Of a stretch of 64,000 bases of DNA, positions 37,368-47,488 are shown piece by piece (the first letter of the stretch is position 1; the number at the start of each line of letters is the position of its first letter). The stretch comes from Zygosaccharomyces rouxii (taxonomy: Eukaryota > Ascomycota > Saccharomycetes > Saccharomycetales > Saccharomycetaceae). The notes under the pieces are model-generated. The model worked only from the letters and a program-made list of their open reading frames with translations, was not told where the DNA came from and made no database searches. The stretch spans positions 496,001-560,000 of the forward strand of contig NC_012990.1 in NCBI RefSeq assembly GCF_000026365.1, read 5' to 3'. Position numbers and translations under genes: made by a program.

Positions 37368-39530
37368 ATGATTCGAAATGGCTTTGGACCTTCAATGATT
37401 AAGATATGGTTATTTTTGCTGATATGGCTGCCGTGTATCATTGCGAAAGGTGGCCATGCCGGTGGCGGCCATGCTGGTGGTGGTCATGCTGGTGGTGGCC
37501 ATGTTGGCGGTGGTCACGGTTCAGAATCTGGTTCTGACGGTAAGAAAGGTTCTGGTGATTCTGAGTCTACAACCGAAGTTTCTAGTTCAGACTCTGAATC
37601 TGAATCTAGTCCGAATTCGAATTCACATTCTGGTTCGAAGCCTGGTTCAAATTCGAATTCGCATCCTGATTCGAAACCTGGTGGAAAAGCCGGTTCGAAA
37701 CCTGCTGCGAGTTCCCGTGTGAATGAGGAGGGACCTTCAGCATCTCAACATAAGAAAACCGCTATTGGCCATCATACTAGCGCTTACGCAGTATGCAACG
37801 GAAATAGCAAAAGTAGTAGCTCCCATCAACGACGCAGCACGGTACAGCAAGTACTACCTACAATTTCCTTGAATAGGGATAACAATTCCCTTTACTATAC
37901 CAACGTTTCGATTGGTACACCAGGTCAAAAGCAACCTTTAGTTATTGATATTGTTGAACCTTATAACTGGGTAACTCATAATCATTTTGAGAGCCATGAT
38001 CCTATTTCGAGTAATTCTTCAGGTTCTTATCAATCCAATTTATCACGAACTTCACAGCAGGTGGATGGATCTCATGTTTTCCATCTTGATTTTGTTGATC
38101 TTGATGATATTAACGCTACCGCTATGATGGATAAAATTAGTTTCGAATCACTATCATTGAAAAACCAAAGCTCTCACACAATTAATAATACACAAAATGA
38201 TGGTTCTGGGGCACTTTACAACTCGCATTCTTTGACTCTTTCGAACTCATCATTTTTTGAAATTAACGACACAACTTCATCTAAAGGTGTATTAGGACTT
38301 GGTGGAAAAATTAACGATAAGGGTACTGATATTGATAGTTCTCAATTTGATAGCAGCTTTTTCCTTTTGGAAAGTCTAAGAGACAATGGTATTATAGAAT
38401 CGTTGTCATATTCACTTTGGCTTGGTGGCGATACCAGGCCTTACTATGATGTGGGACGTAATGTTCCTGATGAAATCAATTGTGGTAAATTAATTCTTGG
38501 TGGCGTGGACCCATACTACTATTCTGGACCTTTGAAAAAATTCAATAACTTAATTTTTTTAGATTCCAGGACTGATATGCTGTCCCGCGGTTATCCAGTT
38601 TTACCGATGAGAACCATCAATGTCGTTTCAGCCACTGGTAATAGCATTAATGTGACCAATGAGAATTTCTTAACACCTGTGTTATTGGATTCAAGATATT
38701 CGTTTAGCCATTTACCAGCTGAAACGATCGTTCAGATTGCTGTGCAAGTCAATGCAATTTACATGAAAGAAGTCGATATGTTCGTTGTATCATGTAAAAT
38801 TGCTGATATGGGAGTTAACATTCAATTTGAATTTGGTGACGTTTCCATCGATGTGCCATTTAAAGATTTTCTGATGTCAACGCATAATCCTGAAACGAAT
38901 TCTACAATGAAATTTTCCGGTGGTGATGAAGCTTGCTTTATGACGATGGTTAGTAGCGAAGAGACTGGATTCAACATTTTAGGTACATCTTTTCTCAGAA
39001 ATGTCTATTTAGCGGTTGATCATGATGACCAATCCATTGCAATTGCTCAGGCCAGACGCAAGTACACTACCCTTATTACCCCAGATGGTGCTGGTACTTC
39101 AGCAACAGCAAGTATTTCTCACTATTTGAGCCCCTCCCTAAGCTCAACCGGAAAGGCAACACCAATTGCATCGGGTTACATTCCATATGCTGTCTCTAGC
39201 AATGAAACCCTATCTATGACACTATCTCCATCCCAACCCCCAGAAACTCGTATACCAGATCAATTTACCGCAACTGTCTTTTCGAATGGACTAATTTCTA
39301 CAGGTAGGTCTTTCTACAACACTTACAGATCAACATCATCTTCAAGTACAGTGCCCACTGATTTTGCCAGCTTCACAGTAACCTCAGCACAGCGTACAAG
39401 TTCTACGGGACAGCAAGGCAATAAAGGTAGCAATGCTTACAGACTAAAACCACCAGAGATTGCCAACAAATACTGGATCTCCCATATCTTTTTGCTGGCA
39501 GGTAGCATTATGCTGGTAATGATATGGTAA
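37368..39530 (+). CDS. YPS7: GPI-anchored aspartyl-protease-family protein Yps7
   Basis: 720 aa from the ATG at 37368, with a second in-frame ATG at 37395 just before the hydrophobic core IKIWLFLLIWLPCIIA (signal peptide). After it come five GGH-type repeats (residues 28-52), then a Ser/Asp/Asn-rich stretch. The pepsin-like domain starts at about residue 175 (YYTNVSIGTPGQKQPLVIDI). The first catalytic motif reads IDIVEP where DTGSS is usual, and the second reads LDSRYS where DSGTT is usual. The catalytic Asp residues are kept but their flanks are changed. A Ser/Thr-rich stalk and a hydrophobic end (IFLLAGSIMLVMIW) fit GPI anchoring. Yapsins process wall and secreted proteins. Position matches YDR349C (596 aa, shorter). 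Confidence 0.9.
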   Translation: MIRNGFGPSMIKIWLFLLIWLPCIIAKGGHAGGGHAGGGHAGGGHVGGGHGSESGSDGKKGSGDSESTTEVSSSDSESESSPNSNSHSGSKPGSNSNSHPDSKPGGKAGSKPAASSRVNEEGPSASQHKKTAIGHHTSAYAVCNGNSKSSSSHQRRSTVQQVLPTISLNRDNNSLYYTNVSIGTPGQKQPLVIDIVEPYNWVTHNHFESHDPISSNSSGSYQSNLSRTSQQVDGSHVFHLDFVDLDDINATAMMDKISFESLSLKNQSSHTINNTQNDGSGALYNSHSLTLSNSSFFEINDTTSSKGVLGLGGKINDKGTDIDSSQFDSSFFLLESLRDNGIIESLSYSLWLGGDTRPYYDVGRNVPDEINCGKLILGGVDPYYYSGPLKKFNNLIFLDSRTDMLSRGYPVLPMRTINVVSATGNSINVTNENFLTPVLLDSRYSFSHLPAETIVQIAVQVNAIYMKEVDMFVVSCKIADMGVNIQFEFGDVSIDVPFKDFLMSTHNPETNSTMKFSGGDEACFMTMVSSEETGFNILGTSFLRNVYLAVDHDDQSIAIAQARRKYTTLITPDGAGTSATASISHYLSPSLSSTGKATPIASGYIPYAVSSNETLSMTLSPSQPPETRIPDQFTATVFSNGLISTGRSFYNTYRSTSSSSTVPTDFASFTVTSAQRTSSTGQQGNKGSNAYRLKPPEIANKYWISHIFLLAGSIMLVMIW

Positions 39531-39932
39531 GATGGACAATACAAAACTAAAGATACAAGAATATGAATAATAGAATAAAATCTCCCCTCCGCGGCTAATT
39601 TATGCACTCTTTTGATCTTTTTGAATTTTGGAATCCCTTTAATTCTTTTATAATAATTTTTTTCTACTTCATATATTCTCAATTTACTTTACCTTCGTTT
39701 GTATACATAATAAACAAATCGCGTCAAAGAACTTTTTCCCTCTTACCGGGAAATTTTTTTCACGGTACATGATACTAGAAAACAGTTCAAGAGTTTAACA
39801 CGTATATCTTGGGTAACAAACAAATAAAAACTAGCAATTAGCATTTTTGAGAGCTACTAGCATTTTATACCATTGGTACCATTGGAAGGAAAGTTTAAGT
39901 TAGGGTACAACTAGCAATCGTATCAAACAACA
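39531..39932. promoter_or_regulatory. YPS7 3' end and SFB3 promoter
   Basis: About 400 bp with no gene. Short AT-rich tracts only. Confidence 0.35.
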
Positions 39933-42773
39933 ATGGAACCGGATGCATTAGCTAAAGATGTTTCCAGCCTTTCACTAGATCAAACTGGTTCGAGAAATAC
40001 AGGTAAAAAAGGTAGAAGACCTAATAGAGCATATCATAATTTAGGATCAGGTGCAGGTACCCCTAATACTACACCATTTCTGAATGCAAGTGCAAGTCAA
40101 GAGAGTTTCCAATTTGGAGCACAACCTCCGCAGGCCCCATTTGCTGGTGCCAGTGCCGGTGCCGGTAGTGTAGGTAATGGGTTCGACACTCAGAGCTCAC
40201 CAGTACCTATGACTGTCCCAGGCTTCCCACCTGGCAGTCCTGCCATAATGGCACAAGAGAGGGAAAGAGTTGCAACTGCAGTAGATTCACCTGCATCACC
40301 CTGGTTCCCCAAGGGCAACACACCAGTACAGAGTAGTTCACATTTTGTAACTACGCAGAGATGGGAAGATCAATTGCTACATTTGCCAAAGACTTTTGAA
40401 ACCGCTAGGGATTCAGTACCACCATTACCAACGACTGCGTTCTATGCCATAGATCAAGGAGCATGTGACCCAAGGTTATTGAGTTTATCAATGTATAACA
40501 TTCCAGTGGATGAGCATTTAAGATCAGCAACTAAATTACCATTAGGTTTAACTATTCAACCGTTTGCAACCACAATTCCTGATGAACCCCTGCCACTAAT
40601 AGATCAAAGAACTGAAACAGGTCCCCTACGTTGTAAAAGATGTCGCGCTTACATCAACCCAGGCTTTAAATTTGGATTCGATGCTACTGCTACTTGTAAC
40701 ATCTGTGGTGTTAAATTGCGTCTACCATCCGATGAATTTATTTCTCCAGGTATTAGTTTACAAGGTCCTGATATTTCATTCAAACCTGAACTACAAAAGG
40801 GTAGTGTTGAATTCTTAGTCCCACAGATTTACAATGCAGTTCAAGATCAACCGGCATTACCTCTGCACTATGTGTTTCTGATGGACTTATCACTTTTCTC
40901 CAATGAAAATCGCAGCTCCTTAGCTGTCGTAGAAGGTATTAGAACCAGTATTGAACATATCGCAGGCTCTCAACCAAATTGTAAAGTTGCTATTATGGCA
41001 TATGACAATAAGATTAGATTTTTCAATTTAAGACCAGATTCTGAATCTGCACAGGAATATGTGGTTTCTGATATTGACGATGTGTTCTTACCCTTTTGCA
41101 ACGGTTTATTCGTTAGACCTCAAGAATCAATGAGATTAATTGATATGACTTTGAATAAAATCGTTGAATACATTACGGTGGATAAATTCAGCCACGTCGC
41201 ACCAGTATGTTACGGATCTGCATTAGAAGCCGCTAAATTGGCAATTGATACGGTTACTGGAGGTCAAGGTGGTAAAATTATTTGTACCTTGAATTCATTA
41301 CCAACTGTTGGTAACGGCAATTTGGCCTTGAAAAAAGATGATGCGGCTCGTAAGAAATTAAACTGTGACAACGATTTTTACAAAAAAATTGGAAATCAAT
41401 TCCTGAGATCTTACATTTCTCTAGATCTTTTCGTCACAAGCCCTGGATTCGTAGATATGGCAACCATAGGATACCCTGTAGAGGCAACTTCTGGTAACTT
41501 AAAATGGTATTCCAATTTTAACCACGAAAACGATGCATTCACATTGATTAACGATATGTCAAACGCTGTTACCAGTATCGTTGGTTATCAAGCATTGATA
41601 AAAGTTCGTTGTTCAACTGGTTTAAATGTAAGTCAATATTATTGCGAATCGTCAGAATATTCTGATCGCGATCCAATGATACCAGTTCTGACAAAGAATA
41701 CAACTCTAGACGTTCTTTTGAAGTACGATCAAAAATTACCTGTTGGTAAAAACATTGCATTCCAAATGGCACTGCTGTACACAGATATTAATGGTGTTCG
41801 TAAAGTACGTTCCATTAATACGAATGGTGCCGTTTCTGATAACATTAGAGAAGTTTTCAAATTCTTGAATCAAAACGTTGCACAACGTATTATGATTAAA
41901 GACGTGGTTCAACATTTAGGTGATTGCGATTTCCCAGCAATTAGAAAGACAATTGATGATAAAATGGTTGAAATTCTAACACAATACAAGGCATTAGTCG
42001 GTGGTAGTTTGACATCACAGTTAGTTCTGCCCGAGGCACTAAAGACTTTACCATCCTACATGTTAGCATTTGAGAAAAGTGAATTAATGTTACCCAATAA
42101 CCACAGTACAAGAGGAAATGCTAGAATTTATGATCTTTTCAGATACAAAACGTTGAGCAGCGCTCAATTACATTATAAACTTTATCCACAAATCGTTCCC
42201 CTACACGTTTTATTAAGTGAAGATGATCTATCCTTTTATGATGCTAATGAAAAAATGTTACAAGTACGTCCAGAATCAGTCGAAAGTCTTTCTGTACGTA
42301 ATGGCCATCAACATTTGACTAACGGTGGTTGTTATTTAATATTTCAAGGTGATACGGTTTACGTGTGGATAAATGAAAATACAAACCGTATGCTTTTACA
42401 AGATCTGTTACAAGCCGACGAGGAAGTTCCAGTAAGTCAAATCTCATTATTTGGTGGCTCATTACCTGAAGTAGGTACTGAAGTCAACCAAAAGGCGCTT
42501 GATCTAATAAAGAATTGGTCTCAATTAGTTAGCCAGCCTTACCTACCTGTCGTTTTACTAAGACCAAACGTGGATCCTTACTATGCGCAAGTGATGAATC
42601 AATTGTTATGTGAAGATCGTGCTGTTAACCGCATAGAATCTCTAGATAACTATTTGATCGCTATGCATCGTAGAATTCAAGAAAAATTGAAGAAGGATGA
42701 CTACATCAAAGTACAAACCAACCATAACGCAGAACAAGACGGTAGTCTACTACAGAAATTTGTTCAATTCTAA
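39933..42773 (+). CDS. SFB3: COPII cargo adaptor Sfb3 (Lst1), Sec24 family
   Basis: 946 aa (S. cerevisiae 929). The N-terminus is disordered and Gly/Ala/Pro-rich. A zinc finger follows (CKRCRAYINP...CNICG, about residues 231-255), then the Sec23/24 trunk (HYVFLMDLSLFS), beta-sandwich, helical and gelsolin-like domains (GGCYLIFQGDTVYVWINENT). Sfb3 pairs with Sec23 in the COPII coat and is specially needed to export the plasma-membrane ATPase Pma1 from the ER. The zinc-finger/trunk spacing and overall length distinguish it from Sec24/Sfb2. Position equals YHR098C. Confidence 0.95.
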   Translation: MEPDALAKDVSSLSLDQTGSRNTGKKGRRPNRAYHNLGSGAGTPNTTPFLNASASQESFQFGAQPPQAPFAGASAGAGSVGNGFDTQSSPVPMTVPGFPPGSPAIMAQERERVATAVDSPASPWFPKGNTPVQSSSHFVTTQRWEDQLLHLPKTFETARDSVPPLPTTAFYAIDQGACDPRLLSLSMYNIPVDEHLRSATKLPLGLTIQPFATTIPDEPLPLIDQRTETGPLRCKRCRAYINPGFKFGFDATATCNICGVKLRLPSDEFISPGISLQGPDISFKPELQKGSVEFLVPQIYNAVQDQPALPLHYVFLMDLSLFSNENRSSLAVVEGIRTSIEHIAGSQPNCKVAIMAYDNKIRFFNLRPDSESAQEYVVSDIDDVFLPFCNGLFVRPQESMRLIDMTLNKIVEYITVDKFSHVAPVCYGSALEAAKLAIDTVTGGQGGKIICTLNSLPTVGNGNLALKKDDAARKKLNCDNDFYKKIGNQFLRSYISLDLFVTSPGFVDMATIGYPVEATSGNLKWYSNFNHENDAFTLINDMSNAVTSIVGYQALIKVRCSTGLNVSQYYCESSEYSDRDPMIPVLTKNTTLDVLLKYDQKLPVGKNIAFQMALLYTDINGVRKVRSINTNGAVSDNIREVFKFLNQNVAQRIMIKDVVQHLGDCDFPAIRKTIDDKMVEILTQYKALVGGSLTSQLVLPEALKTLPSYMLAFEKSELMLPNNHSTRGNARIYDLFRYKTLSSAQLHYKLYPQIVPLHVLLSEDDLSFYDANEKMLQVRPESVESLSVRNGHQHLTNGGCYLIFQGDTVYVWINENTNRMLLQDLLQADEEVPVSQISLFGGSLPEVGTEVNQKALDLIKNWSQLVSQPYLPVVLLRPNVDPYYAQVMNQLLCEDRAVNRIESLDNYLIAMHRRIQEKLKKDDYIKVQTNHNAEQDGSLLQKFVQF

Positions 42774-43205
42774 TTCTCATCATTTACTTATACTACGAGT
42801 GCACTGATTTTTTGATATATATATATATATATTAGCCGAGTCCCCTTGTCAGACCGTAAAGGGTGATCATTTTCTTCAACTTTCTTGGAGGCTGAAAAGA
42901 AACCTAAACTATCACTTCTGACGAACGGCGGCAATTTCAATTCTAGATTTTTTTTTTCTGCGTCTTCTTGACTAGCAAGAACAACGAGGTACTTTACAAC
43001 AAGCACATAAACAAGGGTCTTGCACAAACGAGAACCTCGAAGGAAGGAAAGAAATAAAAGAGTGAGAGAAAGCGAGACGAAAGAGATTACTCCTGAGTGA
43101 AAAGATAGTTAAGACCTAGCGCATTATAAATTCTCGAAAGGTGTTTTTCTGAGTTTTATTTGTTTTATTAATATTGTTGACCGAAGCGTTTATACCAAAA
43201 AGAAA
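42774..43205. promoter_or_regulatory. SFB3 3' end and PAL1 promoter
   Basis: 432 bp. It contains an (AT)n tract (about 42815-42832), an STRE-like CCCCTT at 42842-42847 and purine-rich GAGAGAAAGCGAGACGAAAG sequence before the PAL1 ATG. No gene is seen. Confidence 0.35.
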
Positions 43206-45724
43206 ATGATCAGTAGACCGGAAAACCAAAGATACCCTTCTTCGAGGCGTTTTTCAAGTACTAATCCATTTCGTATGTCAATGATTGATTCTGGCGCCGT
43301 GTCGCCAACGTCCGAGCCATTACAAGATATTATGAGATCTCCTTCGCCTTCTATCGATGAGTCTCACGAAATGCAGTACGTTCATGCTCCATATCACAGT
43401 GCAGGATCCTCAAGAGTTAATTCACCACTAGATGGCGACTTCAGGTATGTGTTTTTATTGTATTCTTTTGTTTTATTATTGCGGGGAGGCAGTTAAGAGG
43501 AAGAGAGAAGAGTTCAAACGTAAAAAGTGACACGTAAATTGTGATTTATTCTCGAAAGAACGCGAAACGCGAAAAATGATTATGTTCGAGAACTTACATT
43601 GAGATTACGCCCGGAATTTGTTGTGGTTGGTTCTTTTGTTCGCCCTCTTAATGACAGTGCTTTACGGAATCTAAAATAGACAAGGCCCAGGGAGAGAAAG
43701 GAGTGGTTGGCGATGAGATAACAGTGACAACAACAAAGATAAAAATAAAAATAAGATTTTGGGCCTGTATTCTTTAAGGTGCGGCCTTACATGGTTTCCT
43801 GCTCCCTTTCCTCTCGAAGTTGTGTTAGGTCAAAACACGAATTCACAGCAGTATCAGCAGCACCAGCTGGAAGCTGGGGCTCATAGTTTTATTTGAACTC
43901 CGTTTCGGGATGAATCTGCAACGATTTTAGTACAACTTGCGACATTCTTACTATAAAACGTGGAGGGGATCAACGAAACAACGTTATAGGGTTTGCTATC
44001 TTTTTGTTATTATATCTTATTTTGATAAAAGGGATAAGGCATATAACGAGGCTGACTCTGATGTGTTTTTTTTATTTTATTTTACTGTGTGATGCTTTTC
44101 CGTTCCCTTCTTTTCGGAAGCCTTACACTTCTCTCCCCACCTTCCCCACTACAATTTTATTAATTCGATCGAAATAATATACTAACATTTGAAAATGTTA
44201 AGCAGAAAAAGTACATCACCATCCACAAATCCATTTCTTGACGATGTGGAAAACGAGAATTTGAATAGAGGTAGTAGAAGTAGTTCTCAAAATGGCTATA
44301 CTCCGCCACGATACCCAAAAACAAGTCCAACGACCGCAGCATATCCCTCAGCAGAGGAAGAAAAACAGATGCTAAGAGACAGATATAGGGAAACTGAAGA
44401 TATGGATAATAGTGGTTATGGTGACGCAGATGCAGACGCGGATGCAGACTTACCGCCATCATACGACGAAGTGGCAGGCCCTACGAAATCAAATGCTCCT
44501 TACCGAAGGGAGAAGGCAAGTGTCTCCTCAAATGCAGCACATACACCGTCATCGCCAAAAGATCCACTAATCAATAGCAATAGAGAATCAGATCCCCGTC
44601 GTCGTTATTCTCATTATCGTGGACCAGTCCCATCTAGAGCGGGTGGCAGTGGGGGTAACAATGAGCGTAGCGTACCAACAGCCCCAATGGTAGCAGCACC
44701 AGAACCTCGTCGTCGTTATGATAGAGATCATACACCGGTACAGCCAAGAGATCGTTATAAGGAGCGTGATTACAGTGACCGAGAACACCGAGAACACCGA
44801 GAACACAGAGATAGAGAGAGATCTCATCACCACCCACATCGTCATCGCAGCCATCGTCATCGTGATCATGCACCTTCATCGTCAAAAGACAAAAAATCTT
44901 CAAATGGAACCAAGCCACAACCGAAAAATGTCGATAAAATCGATAAAATGGATGTCACTGCACTTTTTGGTAGCTCTTTCCACCATGATGGTCCCTTCGA
45001 TGCGGTAACACCTCATAGGAATAAAAATGCAAAGGCGCCACCGGTTCTTGCATTCCCAGCTGATGGGCCTAACAACAGTATTGGTGGTGCTCCAACCAAG
45101 AAAAACGCTATGAATGAAGTCTTTGGCAGGATGGATCCTGAGGATGATGACGACATTTATCAAGCACGTCCAAAGAGTAGTCCAAGAACAACGGTCTTTG
45201 GTGTATCTAGTGATCCGTCATCTGCTAACGGCAGTAGTACAACTTTGGATGCTGTCAAACCTGGTGCTAAAGATCTAACAGCTTTTGATCCTCGTGGGAG
45301 GGTCCAAGCCGTTGAAGGGCCAACAACGGATGGGTTAGGATCTACTACATTTTTAGATGGCGCTCCTGCATCTAATAAGGCGATCGGAGAAGACGTTAGG
45401 GCTCATGCACGCCAAACTAGATTAGGTGGTGTTCAGCGTAAACCATCTTTATCACAAAAGCTAACTAGTACGGTTAGAGGTGGTAGTAGTAGTGGTCCTA
45501 GTAGTAGTTACGGTAACGGTAGCGGTAGTGGTACTGTTTATTCAAGGAATCTAGCCCCAGAGAAGCCGCTATCTTTGACTAGATCTCATAGTGGACATTT
45601 AGAAAATGGTGATGACGATGAAGATGTTTATTTGGGATTGCCCTCATCTGAGCTCTCTAGAAAGAAATCAACAGGTACCAGATTAATGAGACGTGTGAGG
45701 AGTATGAAAGTCGGTAGAAAATAA
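43206..45724 (+). CDS. PAL1: Pal1-family endocytosis/morphogenesis protein, spliced (exons 43206-43444 and 44206-45724)
   Basis: Two exons give 585 aa. Exon 1 (79 codons plus two bases) starts MISRPENQRYPSSRRFSSTNPFRMS and ends GDF before the split Arg codon AG|A. Exon 2 continues KSTSPSTNPFLDDVENENLN. Two NPF motifs (STNPFR, STNPFLDD) fit binding to EH domains of endocytic proteins. The middle is His/Arg-rich (REHREHREHRDRE, HHHPHRHRSHRHRDH). Conserved islands are MDVTALFGSSFHHDGPFDAVTPHRNKN and AKDLTAFDPRGRVQAVEGP, followed by a basic end. In S. cerevisiae the duplicates are PAL1 (YDR348C) and PAL2 (YHR097C); both their neighbourhoods match, and YHR097C also has an intron. Early endocytic coat factor. 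Confidence 0.92.
43445..44205 (+). other. PAL1 intron, 761 nt
   Basis: Donor GTATGT (43445-43450), branch point TACTAAC (44180-44186) and acceptor CAG (44203-44205) join the two exons in frame. It is long for a yeast intron in a non-ribosomal gene. Retention would end translation after 96 codons. I looked for box C/D and H/ACA snoRNA signatures and found none that were convincing. Confidence 0.88.
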
Positions 45725-45957
45725 TAATGCTTTTTTCCATCCCATTCTTTTTATTGTTTTAATTTCTTTATCACTTTTATCATCATCATTATCATTACCA
45801 TTATTATTTCCTCTCGATCCTCGTTTTGTAGATTATAATACCCTTCTTTTTATGAATTTTTCGTTCCATGAGCGCGTAACAGGTTAAGTTGAGTTAAATT
45901 CTTTTCAAAATTAAGCTTTATTTACAGAATATAAAATGAAAACACGATCTCTTCTAT

Positions 45958-46881
45958 TCATAGCAATTGATGAGATTGACTTTTCTCTGGTAACCTCGAT
46001 TCCACAAGGTCCCATTCAATGGATTCCCAGACTCTATCCAGATACATTTGTTTACCATATGGACCATAATCGTACAACCAAGCCTTTGGTGACGCATCAA
46101 TTGCCAACAGTGGTAAATATTCAGTATCTTTAAATGACTCCATCTGTCTGGCTTCCTCAACGGATTTACTTCTTAGTGGTGCATTGAACTCCTGTTGCTC
46201 CTGATCCAATTCCTTACTCGCCTTTTCATATTGATTCTTTAATTCATCCATATGTCCCTTTTTGTTAAAATTAAATGGAGACCCTGCATTGTAAGTGTTC
46301 AAAATGAACAAACGATCAAATTCCAATTTCTGTGAATCAAAGTCCTGAGAAGCAACTCTACGGGCTACAAGCCACGTAAATCCATCACCACTAATTGCAT
46401 TATTAGAATTTAGGAGTAAAGTACGGAATTCCACAATGGATCCGAATGATGATACGAGCGCTGAGTGTAATTTTTCTTTTCCGGTATCTAGGGGTTCATT
46501 TGCATATTTTAAAGTTAACTCTGGTGTCTTTAAAAGTTCTTTGACGTCGATATCGGATGCATTGGGTAATTCCTTAGGACAACCGTGTAAAGTGGAAAAT
46601 GCAAACTTCAAATTGTACAACAATGTCGCATAATTCACAATATTACGTTTAACGCCAGATTTTGCGTTTTCATATATCAATTTTTCCAATGGTATTTCTT
46701 CGATCCCATTTGTCAATGAGTTTAATTTATTGGTATAATGTTCAGCTCTAGAGAACCATCCGTTATCCAGACCTTGAGGTGAAAAAAGTCCTTTTAGACC
46801 AGATCCGGAGTTTAGATGTTCTAATGTAGGCGTAATGTAACTACGACTAGTACGCAGGAATGATAAACTGGATCTAAACAT
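45958..46881 (-). CDS. MRP1: Mitochondrial small-subunit ribosomal protein Mrp1
   Basis: 307 aa (S. cerevisiae 321). It has the Fe/Mn-superoxide-dismutase fold used as a ribosomal protein in fungal mitoribosomes (mS43 type). N-terminal presequence MFRSSLSFLRTSRSYITPTL; SOD-like signatures are FKNPELTLKY-type helix, SFGSIVEFRTLLLNSNNAISGDGFTWLVAR, and the C-terminal PLLAIDASPKAWLYDYGPYGKQMYLDRVWESIEW. The metal ligands of true SODs are not all conserved. It lies between PAL1 and SVF1 on the opposite strand, as YDR347W does. Confidence 0.94.
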   Translation of the reverse strand: MFRSSLSFLRTSRSYITPTLEHLNSGSGLKGLFSPQGLDNGWFSRAEHYTNKLNSLTNGIEEIPLEKLIYENAKSGVKRNIVNYATLLYNLKFAFSTLHGCPKELPNASDIDVKELLKTPELTLKYANEPLDTGKEKLHSALVSSFGSIVEFRTLLLNSNNAISGDGFTWLVARRVASQDFDSQKLEFDRLFILNTYNAGSPFNFNKKGHMDELKNQYEKASKELDQEQQEFNAPLRSKSVEEARQMESFKDTEYLPLLAIDASPKAWLYDYGPYGKQMYLDRVWESIEWDLVESRLPEKSQSHQLL

Positions 46882-47296
46882 CCTTCGACACCGCTATTCC
46901 CTTTGACATTTTATCAGCACTCATGCTCATCTCACTGACCTAAATCAATCTCATTTTTTTTTCATCCCAGAAGTAGTCATCATCTACGAAAATAGGAATA
47001 ATTGCCACACGTGAAAAGCATGTGACATGGAATGACGGAGATTGCTCAATCCCATCTGCCCATAATGTAAAGTAGACAAGGCAATCAAGGGAGCTTGAGT
47101 CGTTATCAGTACCTATCCCTCATATACCAGATACCAATTACTTCCAAGGGGCCCCTGCATGTAGAAAGAAGGAGTTCAAAAAAGAAACGGCCAAAATGTC
47201 AGGGCTTCATTCGAAAAACTATATAAACACATTTTGCTCATTATTGTCTCATACCATTCTTGTGGAGAAGAGTATACTAGTTTTAAATTTTTCAAA
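46882..47296. promoter_or_regulatory. Divergent promoter MRP1 / metallothionein
   Basis: It contains an E-box CACGTG (47008-47013), a palindromic double stress element AGGGGCCCCT (47147-47156) and a TATA box TATATAAA (47220-47227), about 70 bp before the metallothionein ATG. This suits a strongly inducible promoter on the right side. Confidence 0.55.
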
Positions 47297-47488
47297 ATGA
47301 TTGTTGAAATTAGAGATTACGTCTGCGAAATGTGCAAGGGTTCCTGTCGCTGCACTGGTGACAAGTGTTGTCAGAACTGCACGGAGTGTGAATCCTGCAA
47401 ATGTAAGACCCACGCTAAGGTTCACTGCGAAAGTTGCGGTGCCAAATGTGCATGCACTTCTGACAAGAATTGTGGATGTTTAGACTGA
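47297..47488 (+). CDS. Metallothionein, Cys-rich, 63 aa
   Basis: Starts at ATG 47297 (context AAAATG). The 63 residues include 16 Cys (positions 10, 13, 17, 19, 24, 25, 28, 31, 34, 36, 44, 47, 51, 53, 59, 61), mostly as CxC and CxxC, with two His (39 and 43) between two Cys clusters and a single aromatic residue (Tyr8). This pattern defines a metal-thiolate protein that should bind Cu(I), Cd(II) or Zn(II). It is not clearly Cup1 or Crs5, though nearer Crs5 in size and layout. It interrupts MRP1-SVF1, neighbours in S. cerevisiae, so it was gained here or lost there. The promoter has stress-element and TATA motifs. Confidence 0.88.
   Translation: MIVEIRDYVCEMCKGSCRCTGDKCCQNCTECESCKCKTHAKVHCESCGAKCACTSDKNCGCLD

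Noticed and set aside
43445..44205. snoRNA hosted by the PAL1 intron
   Set aside because: No paired C/D boxes or hinge-ACA structure could be found by eye.
44588..44918. Overlapping antisense frames opposite PAL1 exon 2
   Set aside because: Shadow of the His/Arg repeat codons.
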